DNA of 64,000 bases from Pseudomonas fluorescens. Its GTDB lineage: Bacteria; Pseudomonadota; Gammaproteobacteria; Pseudomonadales; Pseudomonadaceae. Where the stretch lies: the NCBI RefSeq assembly GCF_902497775.2, contig NZ_OZ024668.1:4882326-4946325 (forward strand). Direction: 5' to 3'. The position numbers and the translations under genes were made by a program. Below, in pieces: positions 46,919 to 57,900 of the stretch. The number at the start of each line of letters is the position of its first letter. Position 1 is the first letter of the stretch. The notes below the pieces were generated by a model that saw only the letters and a list, made by a program, of their open reading frames with translations, was not told where the DNA came from and ran no database searches.

Positions 46919-49039
46919 CTACAGCCGTTGCCAGTCAAAAAAGCCCGGAAACGCTCCGGCATCCCCCGGCGTCATGGGCCGCGCCACCAGAAAGCCCTGC
47001 ACATACTCGCAACCATTGGCTTGCAGCCATTGCGCTTGCTCGCGGGTTTCGACGCCTTCGGCGATCACACTGATCGCGTACTGGCGGCACAGCTCGATCA
47101 CGGCACGCACCAACGCAGCGTCCGCTTTCGATCCAGGCAAACGCGCGACCAGATGGCGATCAAGCTTGAGGGTATCGATCGGCAGGTCGCGCAGCATGCG
47201 CAACGAACAGTCGCCAACACCGAAGTCGTCGAGGGCGATGCGTACGCCCAGCTCTCGCAGCTTGTGCAACTGTTTCAAGGCCACATCGCTATTGACCATC
47301 AACGAGGTCTCGGCCACTTCGACCTCCAACTGCGAAGGATCAAGGCCCTGACTGGCGATCACCCGACCGAGCTCCTCGGCCAGGTTGGGCATGGCGAACT
47401 GCACACGGCTGAGGCTGATCCCCAGCACCAGGCCCGGCTCAAAACATTCCTGCCAGTCGCGACGCTGCGCCACACCCTGGGCATAGATCCAGCTGGCCAG
47501 GCGTGAGATCAGGCGCGCCTCTTCCAGCAAGGGCAGGAACAACCCTGGCGGGACATCGCCAACGCTGGGATGCTGCCAGCGCAACAGTGCCTCGAACCCG
47601 CGCAGACGCCCATCGGCAAAGGCCACCTGGGGCTGATAGACCAGGCTGAAGTCCTTGTGCTCGATGGCGCTGCGCACCGAGTCTTCGAGCATCAGCCGAG
47701 AACGCGCGCGGCCATTGAGGTCCTGATCGTAATAGCGATACTGCTGACGCCCGGCCTGCTTGGCCGCATACATCGCGGCATCGGCCGCGCGCAGCAGGCC
47801 GTCGAGGCTGGCGCCACAATCGGGGTAGGTGGCGATACCGATACTCACCCCCAGCGTCACTTCCATGCCTTCTATCTGCTGACAGATCGACATGCGCTCG
47901 ATCACCCGCTCGGCAAAGCGCGCAGCCTGTTCGGGGTACTCCAGGGCATCGAACAGTGCAGTGAACTCATCACCGCCCATGCGCGCCAGGATCGCACTGG
48001 CGCCCAGGCAATCCTTGAGCTGCTCGGCGACCCAATGCAGCACACGGTCGCCCGCCTCATGACCGAGAAAGTCATTGATGCGCTTGAAACCGTCCAGATC
48101 CAGGTACATCAGCGCCTGGGCCTTGTCGCTGCGTTCGCTACGCACCAGGGCGCTTTCGGCAGCCTGGTAGAAGCCGCGGCGGTTAAGCAGCCCGGTCAAG
48201 GGGTCGGTGACCGCCTGAAACTCCAGCTGCTGGTGCAGGTTGCGCACCACCGACATGTCCAGCACCGTCACCACCATGGCGCGCTGGCCGTCGGTCAAGG
48301 GTGAACAGGACAGCGCCACCGGCACCGGCTGGCCGCCGGCTGTGCGCAGCAGGGCATCGTGGATACGGAAGATCTGCCGATCCAGGTAGGCCTGGTAGAA
48401 GGCCGACTCGGCCCACAACGTCATCCCCGGCGATTGCACGAAATCCAGCAAGCTGGCGCCTTGCAGCACCTCCACCGGGGCTTCGAGCAACTGGGAAATG
48501 GCCGGATTGGCAAAGGTGATCTCACCCTTTTCACCCACCACCAGAATGCCTTCGGCAGCGTTGTTGAGCACTGAGGCATTGAAGGCCCGCGCCGCTTCCA
48601 GGTCGCGGCTCAAGCGCTGCAACGAGCGCCGGTTGCGCTGCTGCTCGAGCAAGGCCTGGACCTTGGGCTTGAGTATCTGCGGGTCGAAGGGTTTGAACAG
48701 GTAATCCACCGCACCGCTGGCGTAGCCCTTGAGCACAGAAGCCTGGGACTGCTCGTTGGCGGTGAGGAAGATGATCGGCGTCAGCCGCGTACGCTGGCTG
48801 CCGCGCATCAAACGGGCGACCTCGAAACCGTCCATGCCCGGCATCTGCACATCCAGCAGCACCAGGTCCACTTCATGCTCGAGCAGCGCGCTCAGGGCTT
48901 CCGTCCCCGAGCTCGCGGTGAGTACTTGCCAATCCTGGCGGGCCAGCAAGGCCCGCATACTGATCAGGTTTTCCGGGTAGTCATCAACGACCAGCAGTAC
49001 TGAGCCGCTATCGTGTGACTGAAGTTGCGCGCAATCCAT
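46919..49039 (-). CDS. cfcR: Response regulator with PAS, GGDEF and EAL domains (CfcR)
   Basis: A 706-residue cytoplasmic regulator: receiver (about 13-130, Asp63 phosphoacceptor, Lys116), PAS (about 150-265), GGDEF (about 275-440, intact GGDEF at 355-359) and EAL (about 455-700). The I-site RxxD before GGDEF is replaced by GASA (346-349). In EAL, Glu483, Glu577, Asp604/605, Lys625 and Glu661 are kept but the metal-ligand Asn is Ser542 and loop 6 reads DDFGVGDCS. The place next to fba matches PP_4959 of P. putida KT2440, CfcR/Rup4959, reported as a phosphorylation-dependent diguanylate cyclase with no phosphodiesterase activity and RpoS-dependent expression. It should raise c-di-GMP and favour biofilm. 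Confidence 0.9.
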   Translation of the reverse strand: MDCAQLQSHDSGSVLLVVDDYPENLISMRALLARQDWQVLTASSGTEALSALLEHEVDLVLLDVQMPGMDGFEVARLMRGSQRTRLTPIIFLTANEQSQASVLKGYASGAVDYLFKPFDPQILKPKVQALLEQQRNRRSLQRLSRDLEAARAFNASVLNNAAEGILVVGEKGEITFANPAISQLLEAPVEVLQGASLLDFVQSPGMTLWAESAFYQAYLDRQIFRIHDALLRTAGGQPVPVALSCSPLTDGQRAMVVTVLDMSVVRNLHQQLEFQAVTDPLTGLLNRRGFYQAAESALVRSERSDKAQALMYLDLDGFKRINDFLGHEAGDRVLHWVAEQLKDCLGASAILARMGGDEFTALFDALEYPEQAARFAERVIERMSICQQIEGMEVTLGVSIGIATYPDCGASLDGLLRAADAAMYAAKQAGRQQYRYYDQDLNGRARSRLMLEDSVRSAIEHKDFSLVYQPQVAFADGRLRGFEALLRWQHPSVGDVPPGLFLPLLEEARLISRLASWIYAQGVAQRRDWQECFEPGLVLGISLSRVQFAMPNLAEELGRVIASQGLDPSQLEVEVAETSLMVNSDVALKQLHKLRELGVRIALDDFGVGDCSLRMLRDLPIDTLKLDRHLVARLPGSKADAALVRAVIELCRQYAISVIAEGVETREQAQWLQANGCEYVQGFLVARPMTPGDAGAFPGFFDWQRL

Positions 49040-49216
49040 GCTGCTTCTCTTAGGACACCAATGCCGGACTTCGGCTGAAATCTGTGCGTAACTCTAGACC
49101 CGGCTGCCATAAATCTGAAGTCAGCACATTGCCATCATGGCTGGAATGGCCTGTTAGCCGACTAACGGTCTGTCCGTGCGGGCCATGCGCGTCGCTTCCC
49201 TGGCGCGCAGGCACAA

Positions 49217-49242
49217 AAAAGCCCGCATCGCTGCGGGCTTTT
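49217..49242. terminator. Bidirectional intrinsic terminator downstream of fba
   Basis: An 8-bp stem AGCCCGCA/TGCGGGCT (49220-49227 and 49232-49239) has A-runs on one side and T-runs on the other. It ends fba on the minus strand 10 bases after its stop. The rest of the gap up to 49039 should hold the cfcR promoter. Confidence 0.88.
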
Positions 49243-49252
49243 CTGTTCAGGC

Positions 49253-50317
49253 TTAGTTGACCTTGGCGGCCAGCTCACCCTTGGCGTAGCGCTGGAACAT
49301 CGCTTCCAGGGAGATCGGTTTGATCTTCGAGGCGTTGCCAGCGGTGCCGAAAGCTTCGTAACGGGCGATGCAGACGTCGCGCATGGCCTTGACGGTTTCG
49401 CCGAAGAACTTGCGTGGGTCGAATTCGCTCGGGTTGGTGGCCATCAGGCGACGCATGGCACCGGTGGACGCCAGGCGCAGGTCGGTATCGATGTTGACCT
49501 TGCGCACGCCGTACTTGATGCCTTCAACGATTTCTTCAACCGGCACGCCGTAGGTTTCTTTGATGTCGCCGCCGTACTGGTTGATGATCGCCAGCCACCC
49601 TTGCGGTACCGAGGACGAACCATGCATCACCAGGTGGGTGTTGGGGATGCGCTTGTGGATTTCCTTGATGCGGTCGATCGCCAGCACGTCACCGGTAGGC
49701 GGCTTGGTGAACTTGTAGGCACCGTGGCTGGTACCGATGGCGATGGCCAGGGCGTCGACCTGGGTCTTCTTGACGAAGTCGGCGGCTTCTTCCGGATCGG
49801 TCAGCATCTGGCTGTGATCCAGCACGCCTTCGGCGCCGATACCGTCTTCTTCACCGGCCATGCCGGTTTCCAGCGAACCCAGGCAACCCAGCTCGCCTTC
49901 AACCGAAACGCCGCAGGCGTGAGCCATGGCAACGGTTTGTTGAGTAACGCGCACGTTGTACTCGTAGTCGGTCGGGGTCTTGCCGTCTTCGCCCAGCGAG
50001 CCGTCCATCATTACCGAACTGAAGCCCAGCTGGATCGAGCGCTGGCAGACATCAGGGCTGGTCCCGTGGTCCTGGTGCATGCACACCGGGATGTGCGGGA
50101 ATTCTTCGATGGCAGCCAGGATCAGGTGGCGCAGGAACGGCGCGCCAGCGTATTTGCGGGCACCGGCCGAGGCCTGGACAATCACCGGGGAGTCGGTCTT
50201 GTCAGCGGCTTCCATGATGGCGCGCATCTGCTCAAGGTTGTTGACGTTGAAAGCTGGAACGCCGTAGCCGAATTCAGCGGCGTGGTCCAGCATCTGGCGC
50301 ATGCTAATGAGTGCCAT
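49253..50317 (-). CDS. fba: Class II fructose-bisphosphate aldolase
   Basis: A 354-residue zinc-dependent aldolase that interconverts fructose 1,6-bisphosphate with glyceraldehyde 3-phosphate and dihydroxyacetone phosphate, in pseudomonads mainly for gluconeogenesis. Zinc-binding histidines lie in [10 protein letters not shown] and in GTSHGAYKF and VMHGSSSVP. The ATG at 50317 starts MALISMRQ; the upstream in-frame extension is rejected. The order epd-pgk-fba is on one strand, with two small lipoprotein genes between pgk and fba. A strong terminator follows. Confidence 0.97.
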   Translation of the reverse strand: MALISMRQMLDHAAEFGYGVPAFNVNNLEQMRAIMEAADKTDSPVIVQASAGARKYAGAPFLRHLILAAIEEFPHIPVCMHQDHGTSPDVCQRSIQLGFSSVMMDGSLGEDGKTPTDYEYNVRVTQQTVAMAHACGVSVEGELGCLGSLETGMAGEEDGIGAEGVLDHSQMLTDPEEAADFVKKTQVDALAIAIGTSHGAYKFTKPPTGDVLAIDRIKEIHKRIPNTHLVMHGSSSVPQGWLAIINQYGGDIKETYGVPVEEIVEGIKYGVRKVNIDTDLRLASTGAMRRLMATNPSEFDPRKFFGETVKAMRDVCIARYEAFGTAGNASKIKPISLEAMFQRYAKGELAAKVN

Positions 50318-50412
50318 TGTGTATCTCTCTCCCGACAAGCGTCGTTTTTCGTGCAAGCCTGCCGCAGCGGCGGTTGCTATTCAAGTAGTGTGGGCCTTCG
50401 AGGCCCGGCCAG

Positions 50413-50739
50413 TCACGGCGCCTTGCAGCCCCGCCCTATCAAATCGTTGGTGGCGACCCAGTACACCAGGCCTTCGTCACCCTTGCTGTGGAACGCCAGC
50501 ACTCCATCGCTGTACAACGCACCCGAGCCACTGGGCTCCGGCTTGAGCCGGTAGACCTGGTCGCCGCCACCCAGGCGTACGTCCACGTCCTGCTGGCTGC
50601 TATCGGTAAAGCGCCAAAGCACTTCGGCCTGGCTGTCACAGACCCAACGGGTCCAGTTGTCGGTCGGGGTTGGCGCAGGCTTGAGGCTTGCACAACCACC
50701 GAGTACTGCCAGGGCCATCAAGGCCGCTACCGCTTTCAT
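50413..50739 (-). CDS. MliC-family lipoprotein (C-type lysozyme inhibitor)
   Basis: A 108-residue lipoprotein. The signal peptide ends in a lipobox (LGGC, Cys16). The mature part matches the MliC/PliC fold: a WVCDS segment near the start and the inhibitory-loop region SGALYSDGVLAFHSKGDEG. MliC proteins bind and block C-type lysozymes at the cell surface or in the periplasm. The ATG at 50739 is used because it begins the signal peptide. It lies between fba and another small lipoprotein gene on the same strand. The family call is good; inhibitor activity is inferred. Confidence 0.78.
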   Translation of the reverse strand: MKAVAALMALAVLGGCASLKPAPTPTDNWTRWVCDSQAEVLWRFTDSSQQDVDVRLGGGDQVYRLKPEPSGSGALYSDGVLAFHSKGDEGLVYWVATNDLIGRGCKAP

Positions 50740-50790
50740 CCAATATCCTCTAGCAGACCACAAACCGGCCAGTAGGTTGCCGTGAACCGA

Positions 50791-51009
50791 TCAAGGGCAA
50801 CCCTGGGCCCGACGCTGATGTTCGTCGTCGTATTTTTCCAGGCCATCCGGGCCCAGCCTTTTGTTGATTACCGGTGCCGTTTCAGCCTGCCATTCAGACT
50901 GATAGCAGCCGCCTTTCGGCGCACCGGGCTTTGGCGTCGCCTGCTCCGGGTTACTGGAGCAAGCGCCGAGCAGCCCGGCCAGGATAATCACAGGCAATTG
51001 CTTGACCAT
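50791..51009 (-). CDS. Small lipoprotein of unknown function
   Basis: A 72-residue predicted lipoprotein. A signal peptide with lipobox LGAC (Cys17) is followed by a proline-rich spacer and a short hydrophilic domain with two further cysteines (GGCYQSEW and a C-terminal QGCP), which could form a disulfide. I do not recognise a family with known function. It lies 30 bases downstream of pgk and 51 bases upstream of the MliC-like gene, all on the minus strand, so it may be cotranscribed with the sugar-phosphate genes. Confidence 0.7.
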   Translation of the reverse strand: MVKQLPVIILAGLLGACSSNPEQATPKPGAPKGGCYQSEWQAETAPVINKRLGPDGLEKYDDEHQRRAQGCP

Positions 51010-51039
51010 CGGGTCGCTCCCTTTGCCAGGCCGAATGGA

Positions 51040-52203
51040 TCAGGCCTTGGCCCGCTGTTCCAGCATTTCAACGGCCGGCAGCACTTTACCTTCGACGAAC
51101 TCGAGGAATGCACCGCCACCGGTAGAAATGTAGGAGATTTGCTCGGCAACGCCATATTTGTCGATGGCCGCCAGGGTGTCGCCACCACCGGCGATGGAGA
51201 ACGCAGCGCTCTGGGCGATGGCCTGGGCCAGAACCTTGGTGCCGTTACCGAACTGGTCGAATTCGAACACGCCGACCGGGCCGTTCCACAGGATAGTATT
51301 CGACGACTTCAGCAGCTCGGCGAAGTTGGCCGCGGTTTGCGGGCCGATGTCGAGGATCATGTCGTCTTCGGCAACGTCGGCAACCAGCTTGACGGTCGCT
51401 GCGGCGCTTTCGGCAAATTCCTTGGCAGCCACCACGTCGACCGGCAGCGGTACGTTGACCTTGGCGGCGATGGACTTGGCGGTGTCGATCAGGTCAGGCT
51501 CGTACAGCGACTTGCCGACGGGATGACCGGCCGCAGCCAGGAAGGTGTTGGCGATGCCGCCGCCAACGATCAGCAGGTCGCAGATCTGGCTCAGGCTGTT
51601 GAGCACGTCCAGCTTGGTCGAGACCTTGGAGCCGGCAACAATGGCCGCCATCGGCTTGGCCGGGGCTTTCAGGGCCTTGCCCAGGGCATCCAGCTCGGCA
51701 GCCAGCAGCGGGCCAGCAGCCGCGACCTTGGCGAACTTGGCCACGCCGTGTGTCGAGCCTTCGGCGCGGTGAGCGGTACCGAAAGCGTCCATCACGAACA
51801 CGTCGCACAGGGCGGCGTACTTCTGCGCCAGCTCGTCGGCGTTCTTCTTTTCGCCCTTGTTGAAGCGCACGTTCTCGAACAGGACGATGTCACCGGCCTT
51901 GATTTCGACACCCTCGAGGTAGTCGGCAACCAGCGGTACGTCGCGGCCCAGGGCCTTGCTCAGGTACTCGGCGACCGGCTTGAGGCTGTTCTCGGCAGAG
52001 AATTCGCCTTCGCTTGGGCGGCCCAGGTGCGAGCAGACCATCACGGCCGCGCCCTTTTCCAGGGCCAGCTTGATGGTCGGCAGCGAAGCGAGGATGCGCG
52101 CATCGCTGGCAACCACACCGTCCTTCACAGGCACGTTGAGGTCTTCGCGGATCAGTACGCGCTTACCTTGCAGATCGAGGTCGGTCATCTTCAACACGGT
52201 CAT
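51040..52203 (-). CDS. pgk: Phosphoglycerate kinase
   Basis: A 387-residue phosphoglycerate kinase, converting 1,3-bisphosphoglycerate and ADP to 3-phosphoglycerate and ATP. The N-terminal substrate site ([10 protein letters not shown]) and the C-terminal nucleotide site ([20 protein letters not shown]) are intact, as is the catalytic-loop region LGRPSEGEF. Length is normal. It starts 12 bases after the epd stop, indicating an epd-pgk operon. Confidence 0.97.
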   Translation of the reverse strand: MTVLKMTDLDLQGKRVLIREDLNVPVKDGVVASDARILASLPTIKLALEKGAAVMVCSHLGRPSEGEFSAENSLKPVAEYLSKALGRDVPLVADYLEGVEIKAGDIVLFENVRFNKGEKKNADELAQKYAALCDVFVMDAFGTAHRAEGSTHGVAKFAKVAAAGPLLAAELDALGKALKAPAKPMAAIVAGSKVSTKLDVLNSLSQICDLLIVGGGIANTFLAAAGHPVGKSLYEPDLIDTAKSIAAKVNVPLPVDVVAAKEFAESAAATVKLVADVAEDDMILDIGPQTAANFAELLKSSNTILWNGPVGVFEFDQFGNGTKVLAQAIAQSAAFSIAGGGDTLAAIDKYGVAEQISYISTGGGAFLEFVEGKVLPAVEMLEQRAKA

Positions 52204-52215
52204 GAATGCAGTCCT

Positions 52216-53283
52216 TCAGGGCTGTTTACAAGTGGAGCGGGTTTGATTGACGACGTGCAGAAAGTGATCGGCAACGTCGAGCATACGGTTGGCAAAACCC
52301 CATTCGTTGTCGAACCAGGCCAGCAGGTTGACCAGCCGGGGGCCGGAAACGCGAGTCTGGCTGGCATCGACAATGGCCGAATGCGGGTCATGGTTGAAAT
52401 CACAACTGGCGTGCGGCAGTTCAGTGTAGGCCAGCAGACCCTGCAGCGGACCGCTCAGGGCGGCTTCGCGCAGCACCCGGTTGACCTCGGCCGCAGTGGT
52501 ATCGCGGGAGGTCTGCAGGGTGATGTCCAGGCACGACACGTTGACGGTCGGCACGCGTACGGCTTTGGCCTGAATTCGCCCGGCAAGTTCCGGCAGCAGC
52601 CGTTCGATACCACGGGCCAGGCCCGTGGACACCGGGATCACCGACTGGAACGCCGAACGGGTACGGCGCAGGTCTTCGTGGTGATAGGCGTCGATCACCG
52701 GCTGGTCGTTCATCGCCGAGTGAATGGTGGTAATCGACACGTACTCCAGGCCAAAGGCCAGGTCCAGCACCCGCAGCAGCGGCACGCCGCAGTTGGTGGT
52801 GCAGGAAGCGTTGGATACCAGCTTCTCGGTGCCGTCCAGGCAATCCTGGTTGATGCCGTAGACCACCGTGGCGTCGACATCCGCCTCACTGGCCATGGGC
52901 TGGGAGAACAGCACCCGTGGCGCACCGGCGTCAAGAAAGCGCTGGGCATCGGCGCGGGTGTTGTAGGCGCCGGAACACTCCAGCACCAGGTCGACGTCGA
53001 GCGCCGCCCAGTCGACCCCTTCCGGGGTGGCACTGCGCAAGACCTTCACGCAGTCGCCATTGATATGCAGACAATCGCCGTCGACCTTCACCTCGCCGGG
53101 GAAACGCCCGTGGGTGGAGTCGAAGCGTGTCAGGTATTCGATACTGGCCTGGTCGGCCAGGTCGTTCAGTGCAACGATCTCGAAGCCCGCCTTCGCCCCC
53201 CGTTCAAAGAGTGCGCGCAAGACGCAACGACCAATACGGCCGTAGCCGTTGAGTGCAACTTTGTAAGGACGCGATTGGGGCAT
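52216..53283 (-). CDS. epd: Erythrose-4-phosphate dehydrogenase (GAPDH family)
   Basis: A 355-residue GAPDH-family dehydrogenase. An N-terminal NAD motif (NGYGRIGR) and the active-site SNASCTTNC with Cys161 are present. The position tkt-epd-pgk-fba is the classical setting of Epd, which oxidises erythrose 4-phosphate for pyridoxal-phosphate synthesis. Pseudomonads have other GAPDH genes, and this one is sometimes annotated gapB, so activity on glyceraldehyde 3-phosphate remains possible. ATG at 53283 begins MPQSRPYKVA; an in-frame codon 11 positions upstream is less likely. Confidence 0.85.
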   Translation of the reverse strand: MPQSRPYKVALNGYGRIGRCVLRALFERGAKAGFEIVALNDLADQASIEYLTRFDSTHGRFPGEVKVDGDCLHINGDCVKVLRSATPEGVDWAALDVDLVLECSGAYNTRADAQRFLDAGAPRVLFSQPMASEADVDATVVYGINQDCLDGTEKLVSNASCTTNCGVPLLRVLDLAFGLEYVSITTIHSAMNDQPVIDAYHHEDLRRTRSAFQSVIPVSTGLARGIERLLPELAGRIQAKAVRVPTVNVSCLDITLQTSRDTTAAEVNRVLREAALSGPLQGLLAYTELPHASCDFNHDPHSAIVDASQTRVSGPRLVNLLAWFDNEWGFANRMLDVADHFLHVVNQTRSTCKQP

Positions 53284-53315
53284 GGGATGCTCACGGAACA
53301 GAAGCGTTATCTGCA

Positions 53316-53369
53316 ATCGCGGGGCAAGCCCGCTCCTACAAAACTGTAGGAGCGGGCTTGCCCCGCGAT
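53316..53369. repeat. Inverted REP pair between tkt and epd
   Basis: Copies at 53316-53340 and 53345-53369 are perfect inverted repeats of 25 bases around a 4-base centre. They separate tkt from epd on the same strand and may set their relative mRNA levels. Confidence 0.92.
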
Positions 53370-53386
53370 AAATCCAGCACTGTTGA

Positions 53387-55384
53387 TCAGTCTTCCAGCA
53401 GCTCTTCAGCAGTACCCAGGATGTTTTCCAGGGTGAAACCGAACTCTTCGAACAGGGCCGACGCAGGTGCCGACTCGCCGTAGGTGGTCATGCCGATGAC
53501 GCGGCCTTCGAGGCCGACGTACTTGTACCAGAAGTCGGCATGAGCCGCTTCGATGGCGATACGCGCGCCGACTTGCAGCGGCAGCACCGACTGCTTGTAG
53601 CCAGCATCCTGGGCGTCGAAGACGCTGGTCGATGGCATCGACACGACGCGGACCTTGCGGCCTTGCTCGGTCAGCTTGTCGAAGGCCTGAACCGCCAGGC
53701 CGACTTCCGAACCGGTAGCGATCAGGATCAGCTCAGGCTCGCCGGCGCAGTCTTTGAGGACGTAGCCACCGCGACTGATGTTGGCGATCTGCTCGGCATC
53801 ACGCTCCTGGTGCTGCAAGTTCTGGCGCGAGAAGATCAGCGCCGATGGGCCGTCTTTACGCTCCAGGGCGAACTTCCAGGAGACCGCCGATTCGACGGCA
53901 TCGGCTGGGCGCCAGGTGTCCAGGTTCGGGGTGCTGCGCAGGCTGGTCAGCTGTTCGATCGGCTGGTGGGTCGGGCCGTCTTCGCCCAGACCGATGGAGT
54001 CGTGGGTGTAAACGTGGATGACCCGCTGCTTCATCAGCGCCGACATGCGCACCGCGTTGCGGGCGTATTCCATGAACATCAGGAAGGTCGCGCCGTAAGG
54101 CACCAGGCCGCCGTGCAGGGCAACGCCGTTCATGATCGCGGTCATGCCGAACTCGCGCACGCCGTAGAACATGTAGTTGCCGCTGGCGTCTTCAGCGCTG
54201 ACGCCTTTGCAGCCTTTCCACAGGGTCAGGTTGGAGCCGGCAAGGTCAGCCGAGCCGCCCAGCAGTTCAGGCAGCAGCGGGCCGAAGGCGTTCAGGGCGT
54301 TCTGGCTGGCTTTACGGCTGGCGATGGTCTCGCCCTTGGCCGCGACTTCAGCAATGTAGGCCGCTGCTTTTTCGGCGAAATCAGCCGGCAGGTCACCGCT
54401 CAGGCGACGCACCAGCTCATTGGCCAGCTCCGGGTGAGCCGCGGAGTAGGCAGCAAAACGCTGGTCCCATTCGGCTTCAACGGCTTTACCGGCTTCCTTG
54501 GCATCCCACTCGGCATAGATATCGGCCGGGATTTCGAATGGACCGTGGTTCCAGTTCAGCGCTTTGCGCGCCAGGGCGATTTCGTCGTTGCCCAGCGGAG
54601 CACCGTGGCAATCTTCCTTGCCCTGCTTGTTCGGCGAGCCGAAACCGATGATGGTCTTGCAGCAGATCAGGGTCGGCTGCTCGCTCTTGCGTGCGGTATC
54701 GATGGCGGTGCGGATCTCGTCGGCGTCATGGCCGTCGACATTGCGGATCACCTGCCAACCGTAGGCTTCGAAACGCTTTGGCGTGTCATCGGTGAACCAC
54801 CCTTCGACTTCACCGTCGATGGAGATGCCGTTGTCATCGTAGAAGGCGATCAGCTTGCCCAGGCCCAGGGTACCGGCCAGGGAAGCGACTTCGTGGGAAA
54901 TGCCTTCCATCATGCAACCATCACCCAGGAACACATAGGTGTGGTGATCGACGACGTTGTGACCTTCGCGGTTGAACTGGCCAGCCAGGACTTTTTCCGC
55001 CAGGGCGAAACCGACGGCATTGGCCAGGCCCTGACCCAATGGGCCAGTGGTGGTCTCGACGCCCGGGGTGTAACCGAGCTCCGGGTGGCCCGGGGTACGG
55101 CTGTGCAGTTGACGGAAGCCCTTCAGGTCGTCGATCGACAGGTCGTAACCTGTGAGGTGCAGCAGCGAGTAGATCAGCATCGAACCGTGGCCGTTGGACA
55201 GCACAAAGCGGTCACGGTCAGCGAAGTTCGGGTTGGTCGGGTTGTGCTTCAGGTAGTCACGCCACAGAACCTCGGCGATATCCGCCATGCCCATAGGGGC
55301 ACCGGGGTGGCCGCTGTTGGCCTTTTGCACGGCATCCATGCTGAGGGCACGAATGGCGTTGGCACGCTCACGACGGCTGGGCAT
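53387..55384 (-). CDS. tkt: Transketolase
   Basis: A 665-residue thiamine-diphosphate enzyme that transfers two-carbon units between sugar phosphates in the pentose phosphate pathway. The ThDP motif [12 protein letters not shown]...NGIS is present near residues 155-190 and the pyrimidine-domain segment ([14 protein letters not shown]) near 430. It supplies erythrose 4-phosphate for the neighbouring Epd. Length and start (ATG at 55384) are normal. It is divergent from the ArsR-methyltransferase gene, with 259 bases between. Confidence 0.97.
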   Translation of the reverse strand: MPSRRERANAIRALSMDAVQKANSGHPGAPMGMADIAEVLWRDYLKHNPTNPNFADRDRFVLSNGHGSMLIYSLLHLTGYDLSIDDLKGFRQLHSRTPGHPELGYTPGVETTTGPLGQGLANAVGFALAEKVLAGQFNREGHNVVDHHTYVFLGDGCMMEGISHEVASLAGTLGLGKLIAFYDDNGISIDGEVEGWFTDDTPKRFEAYGWQVIRNVDGHDADEIRTAIDTARKSEQPTLICCKTIIGFGSPNKQGKEDCHGAPLGNDEIALARKALNWNHGPFEIPADIYAEWDAKEAGKAVEAEWDQRFAAYSAAHPELANELVRRLSGDLPADFAEKAAAYIAEVAAKGETIASRKASQNALNAFGPLLPELLGGSADLAGSNLTLWKGCKGVSAEDASGNYMFYGVREFGMTAIMNGVALHGGLVPYGATFLMFMEYARNAVRMSALMKQRVIHVYTHDSIGLGEDGPTHQPIEQLTSLRSTPNLDTWRPADAVESAVSWKFALERKDGPSALIFSRQNLQHQERDAEQIANISRGGYVLKDCAGEPELILIATGSEVGLAVQAFDKLTEQGRKVRVVSMPSTSVFDAQDAGYKQSVLPLQVGARIAIEAAHADFWYKYVGLEGRVIGMTTYGESAPASALFEEFGFTLENILGTAEELLED

Positions 55385-55580
55385 CGCTTATCTCCTGGGT
55401 GTTGAATTAGTTACGAAACGAAAAAAGGCGGCCATTTTCGCCCAGGCACGTGCCCGGGGGCAATGACGGATGGTCGATGCAGCATGATTTTCCTGTGATT
55501 GAGAGAAGAATCAGGCGTTAACCCGGGCAAACAGCCAGATCGGCTGCTTGGACTGCGACGAATTGCCCCGCTTATCGTGC

Positions 55581-55602
55581 AATATCAAAACTTTTTGATA
55601 TT
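55581..55602. promoter_or_regulatory. Perfect palindrome, likely operator of the ArsR-metK unit
   Basis: Arms AATATCAAAA (55581-55590) and TTTTGATATT (55593-55602) are exact complements around the two bases CT. The site ends 41 bases before the ArsR-fusion start codon. Size, symmetry and the ATATCAA/TTGATAT core suit a dimeric ArsR-family regulator. It is the strongest candidate for autoregulation and metK control; it could also affect the divergent tkt gene. Confidence 0.75.
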
Positions 55603-55606
55603 GGCC

Positions 55607-55635
55607 TTGCGAGGTAATCGCTGCCTGACTAGACT
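55607..55635 (+). promoter_or_regulatory. Candidate promoter of the ArsR-metK unit
   Basis: TTGCGA (55607-55612) and TAGACT (55630-55635) are 17 bases apart. The start of transcription would fall near 55642, two bases before the ATG, so the message would be nearly leaderless. The palindromic operator ends 4 bases before the -35. Motif match only. Confidence 0.4.
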
Positions 55636-55643
55636 GCCGCTCC

Positions 55644-56645
55644 ATGAACCTACCCGTGTCGTCGATCCGTCAAGAGCAAAGCGATGCGCTGGCTGCCCTG
55701 TGCAAAGCCGGCGGCGATCCGCTGCGCCTTAACGTATTGCGCGCACTGGCCAGCGATTCGTTCGGCGTGCTGGAACTGGCGCAGATCTTCGCCATCGGCC
55801 AGTCGGGCATGAGCCATCACCTCAAGGTGTTGGCCCAGGCCGGCTTGGTGGCGACCCGTCGCGAGGGCAATGCGATCTTCTACCGCCGCGCCCTGCCCGA
55901 CGGCCTGAGCCTGGGCGGCAAGCTGCATGCGGCCTTGCTCGAAGAGGTCGACGGGCTGAGCCTGGCCGATGAGGTCCAGGCCCGTATCGCCCAGGTGCAA
56001 CAACGGCGGGCGGCCACCAGCCAAGACTTTTTCCTGCGTGTCGAAGAGAAATTTCGCGCCCAGCAGGACTTGATCGCCGGCTTGCCGCAATACCGCGAAA
56101 GCCTGCTGGCCCTGCTCGACAAACTCAGTTTCGAAGCCAGCGCCGATGCCCTTGAAGTGGGCCCCGGCGATGGCGAATTTCTTCCCGAGCTGGCCCGGCG
56201 CTTTACCCGGGTCACTGCCCTGGACAACAGCCCGACCATGCTCGACCTGGCCCGCCAGGTCTGCGAGCGCGAAGGTCTGGCTAATGTGAACCTGCAGTTG
56301 GCCGATGCACTCAGTGCAACGGATGTGGAAGCCGACTGCGTAGTGCTGAACATGGTCCTGCACCATTTCAGCGCCCCGGCCGAAGCCCTGCGGCAGCTGG
56401 CCAACCGCGTGAAACCAGGCGGAAGCCTGTTGGTAACAGAGTTGTGCAGCCACGACCAGAGCTGGGCCAGAGAGGCCTGTGGCGATATCTGGCTGGGCTT
56501 CGAGCAGGACGACCTGGCCCGTTGGGCCAGCGCTGCGGGACTGGCTCCCGGGGACAGCCTCTATGTGGGCTTACGTAATGGTTTCCAGATTCAGGTCCGC
56601 CATTTTCAGCGACCGGCTGGCGACATCACCATCGGTAAATTTTAG
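55644..56645 (+). CDS. ArsR-type regulator fused to a SAM-dependent methyltransferase
   Basis: A 333-residue two-domain protein. Residues about 12-90 form an ArsR winged helix (QIFAIGQSGMSHHLKVLAQAGLV). A class I methyltransferase domain follows from about 140, with motif I EVGPGDG (171-177) and VLNMVLHHF near 230. No metal-binding cysteine pair of the SmtB/ArsR kind is seen. Directly followed by metK (12 bases), it is well placed to sense SAM or S-adenosylhomocysteine, like the SahR regulators of the SAM cycle, with the methyltransferase fold as ligand pocket. Whether it still methylates anything is unknown. ATG at 55644 lacks a clear ribosome site. Confidence 0.85.
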   Translation: MNLPVSSIRQEQSDALAALCKAGGDPLRLNVLRALASDSFGVLELAQIFAIGQSGMSHHLKVLAQAGLVATRREGNAIFYRRALPDGLSLGGKLHAALLEEVDGLSLADEVQARIAQVQQRRAATSQDFFLRVEEKFRAQQDLIAGLPQYRESLLALLDKLSFEASADALEVGPGDGEFLPELARRFTRVTALDNSPTMLDLARQVCEREGLANVNLQLADALSATDVEADCVVLNMVLHHFSAPAEALRQLANRVKPGGSLLVTELCSHDQSWAREACGDIWLGFEQDDLARWASAAGLAPGDSLYVGLRNGFQIQVRHFQRPAGDITIGKF

Positions 56646-56657
56646 GAACCCGTCGAG

Positions 56658-57848
<1,191 letters not shown>

Positions 57849-57861
57849 AAACCAGGTAGTC

Positions 57862-57900
57862 AAAAAGCCCCGCCCGGGAAACCGGACGGGGCTTTTTTTT
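57862..57900 (+). terminator. Rho-independent terminator of metK
   Basis: Stem GCCCCG/CGGGGC (57867-57872 and 57887-57892) continues through one mismatch into CCGG/CCGG around a GAAA tetraloop (57878-57881). Eight T bases follow (57893-57900) and an A-run precedes it, so it may act in both directions. Confidence 0.93.

Noticed and set aside
50782..53349. 855-codon open frame on the plus strand across pgk and epd
   Set aside because: It spans two conserved genes, the intervening gap and part of a REP pair on the opposite strand and has no recognisable domain. It is a GC-bias shadow.
56646..56657. SAM riboswitch ahead of metK
   Set aside because: Only 12 bases separate metK from the preceding gene, and the upstream region shows a palindromic operator but no riboswitch motif.
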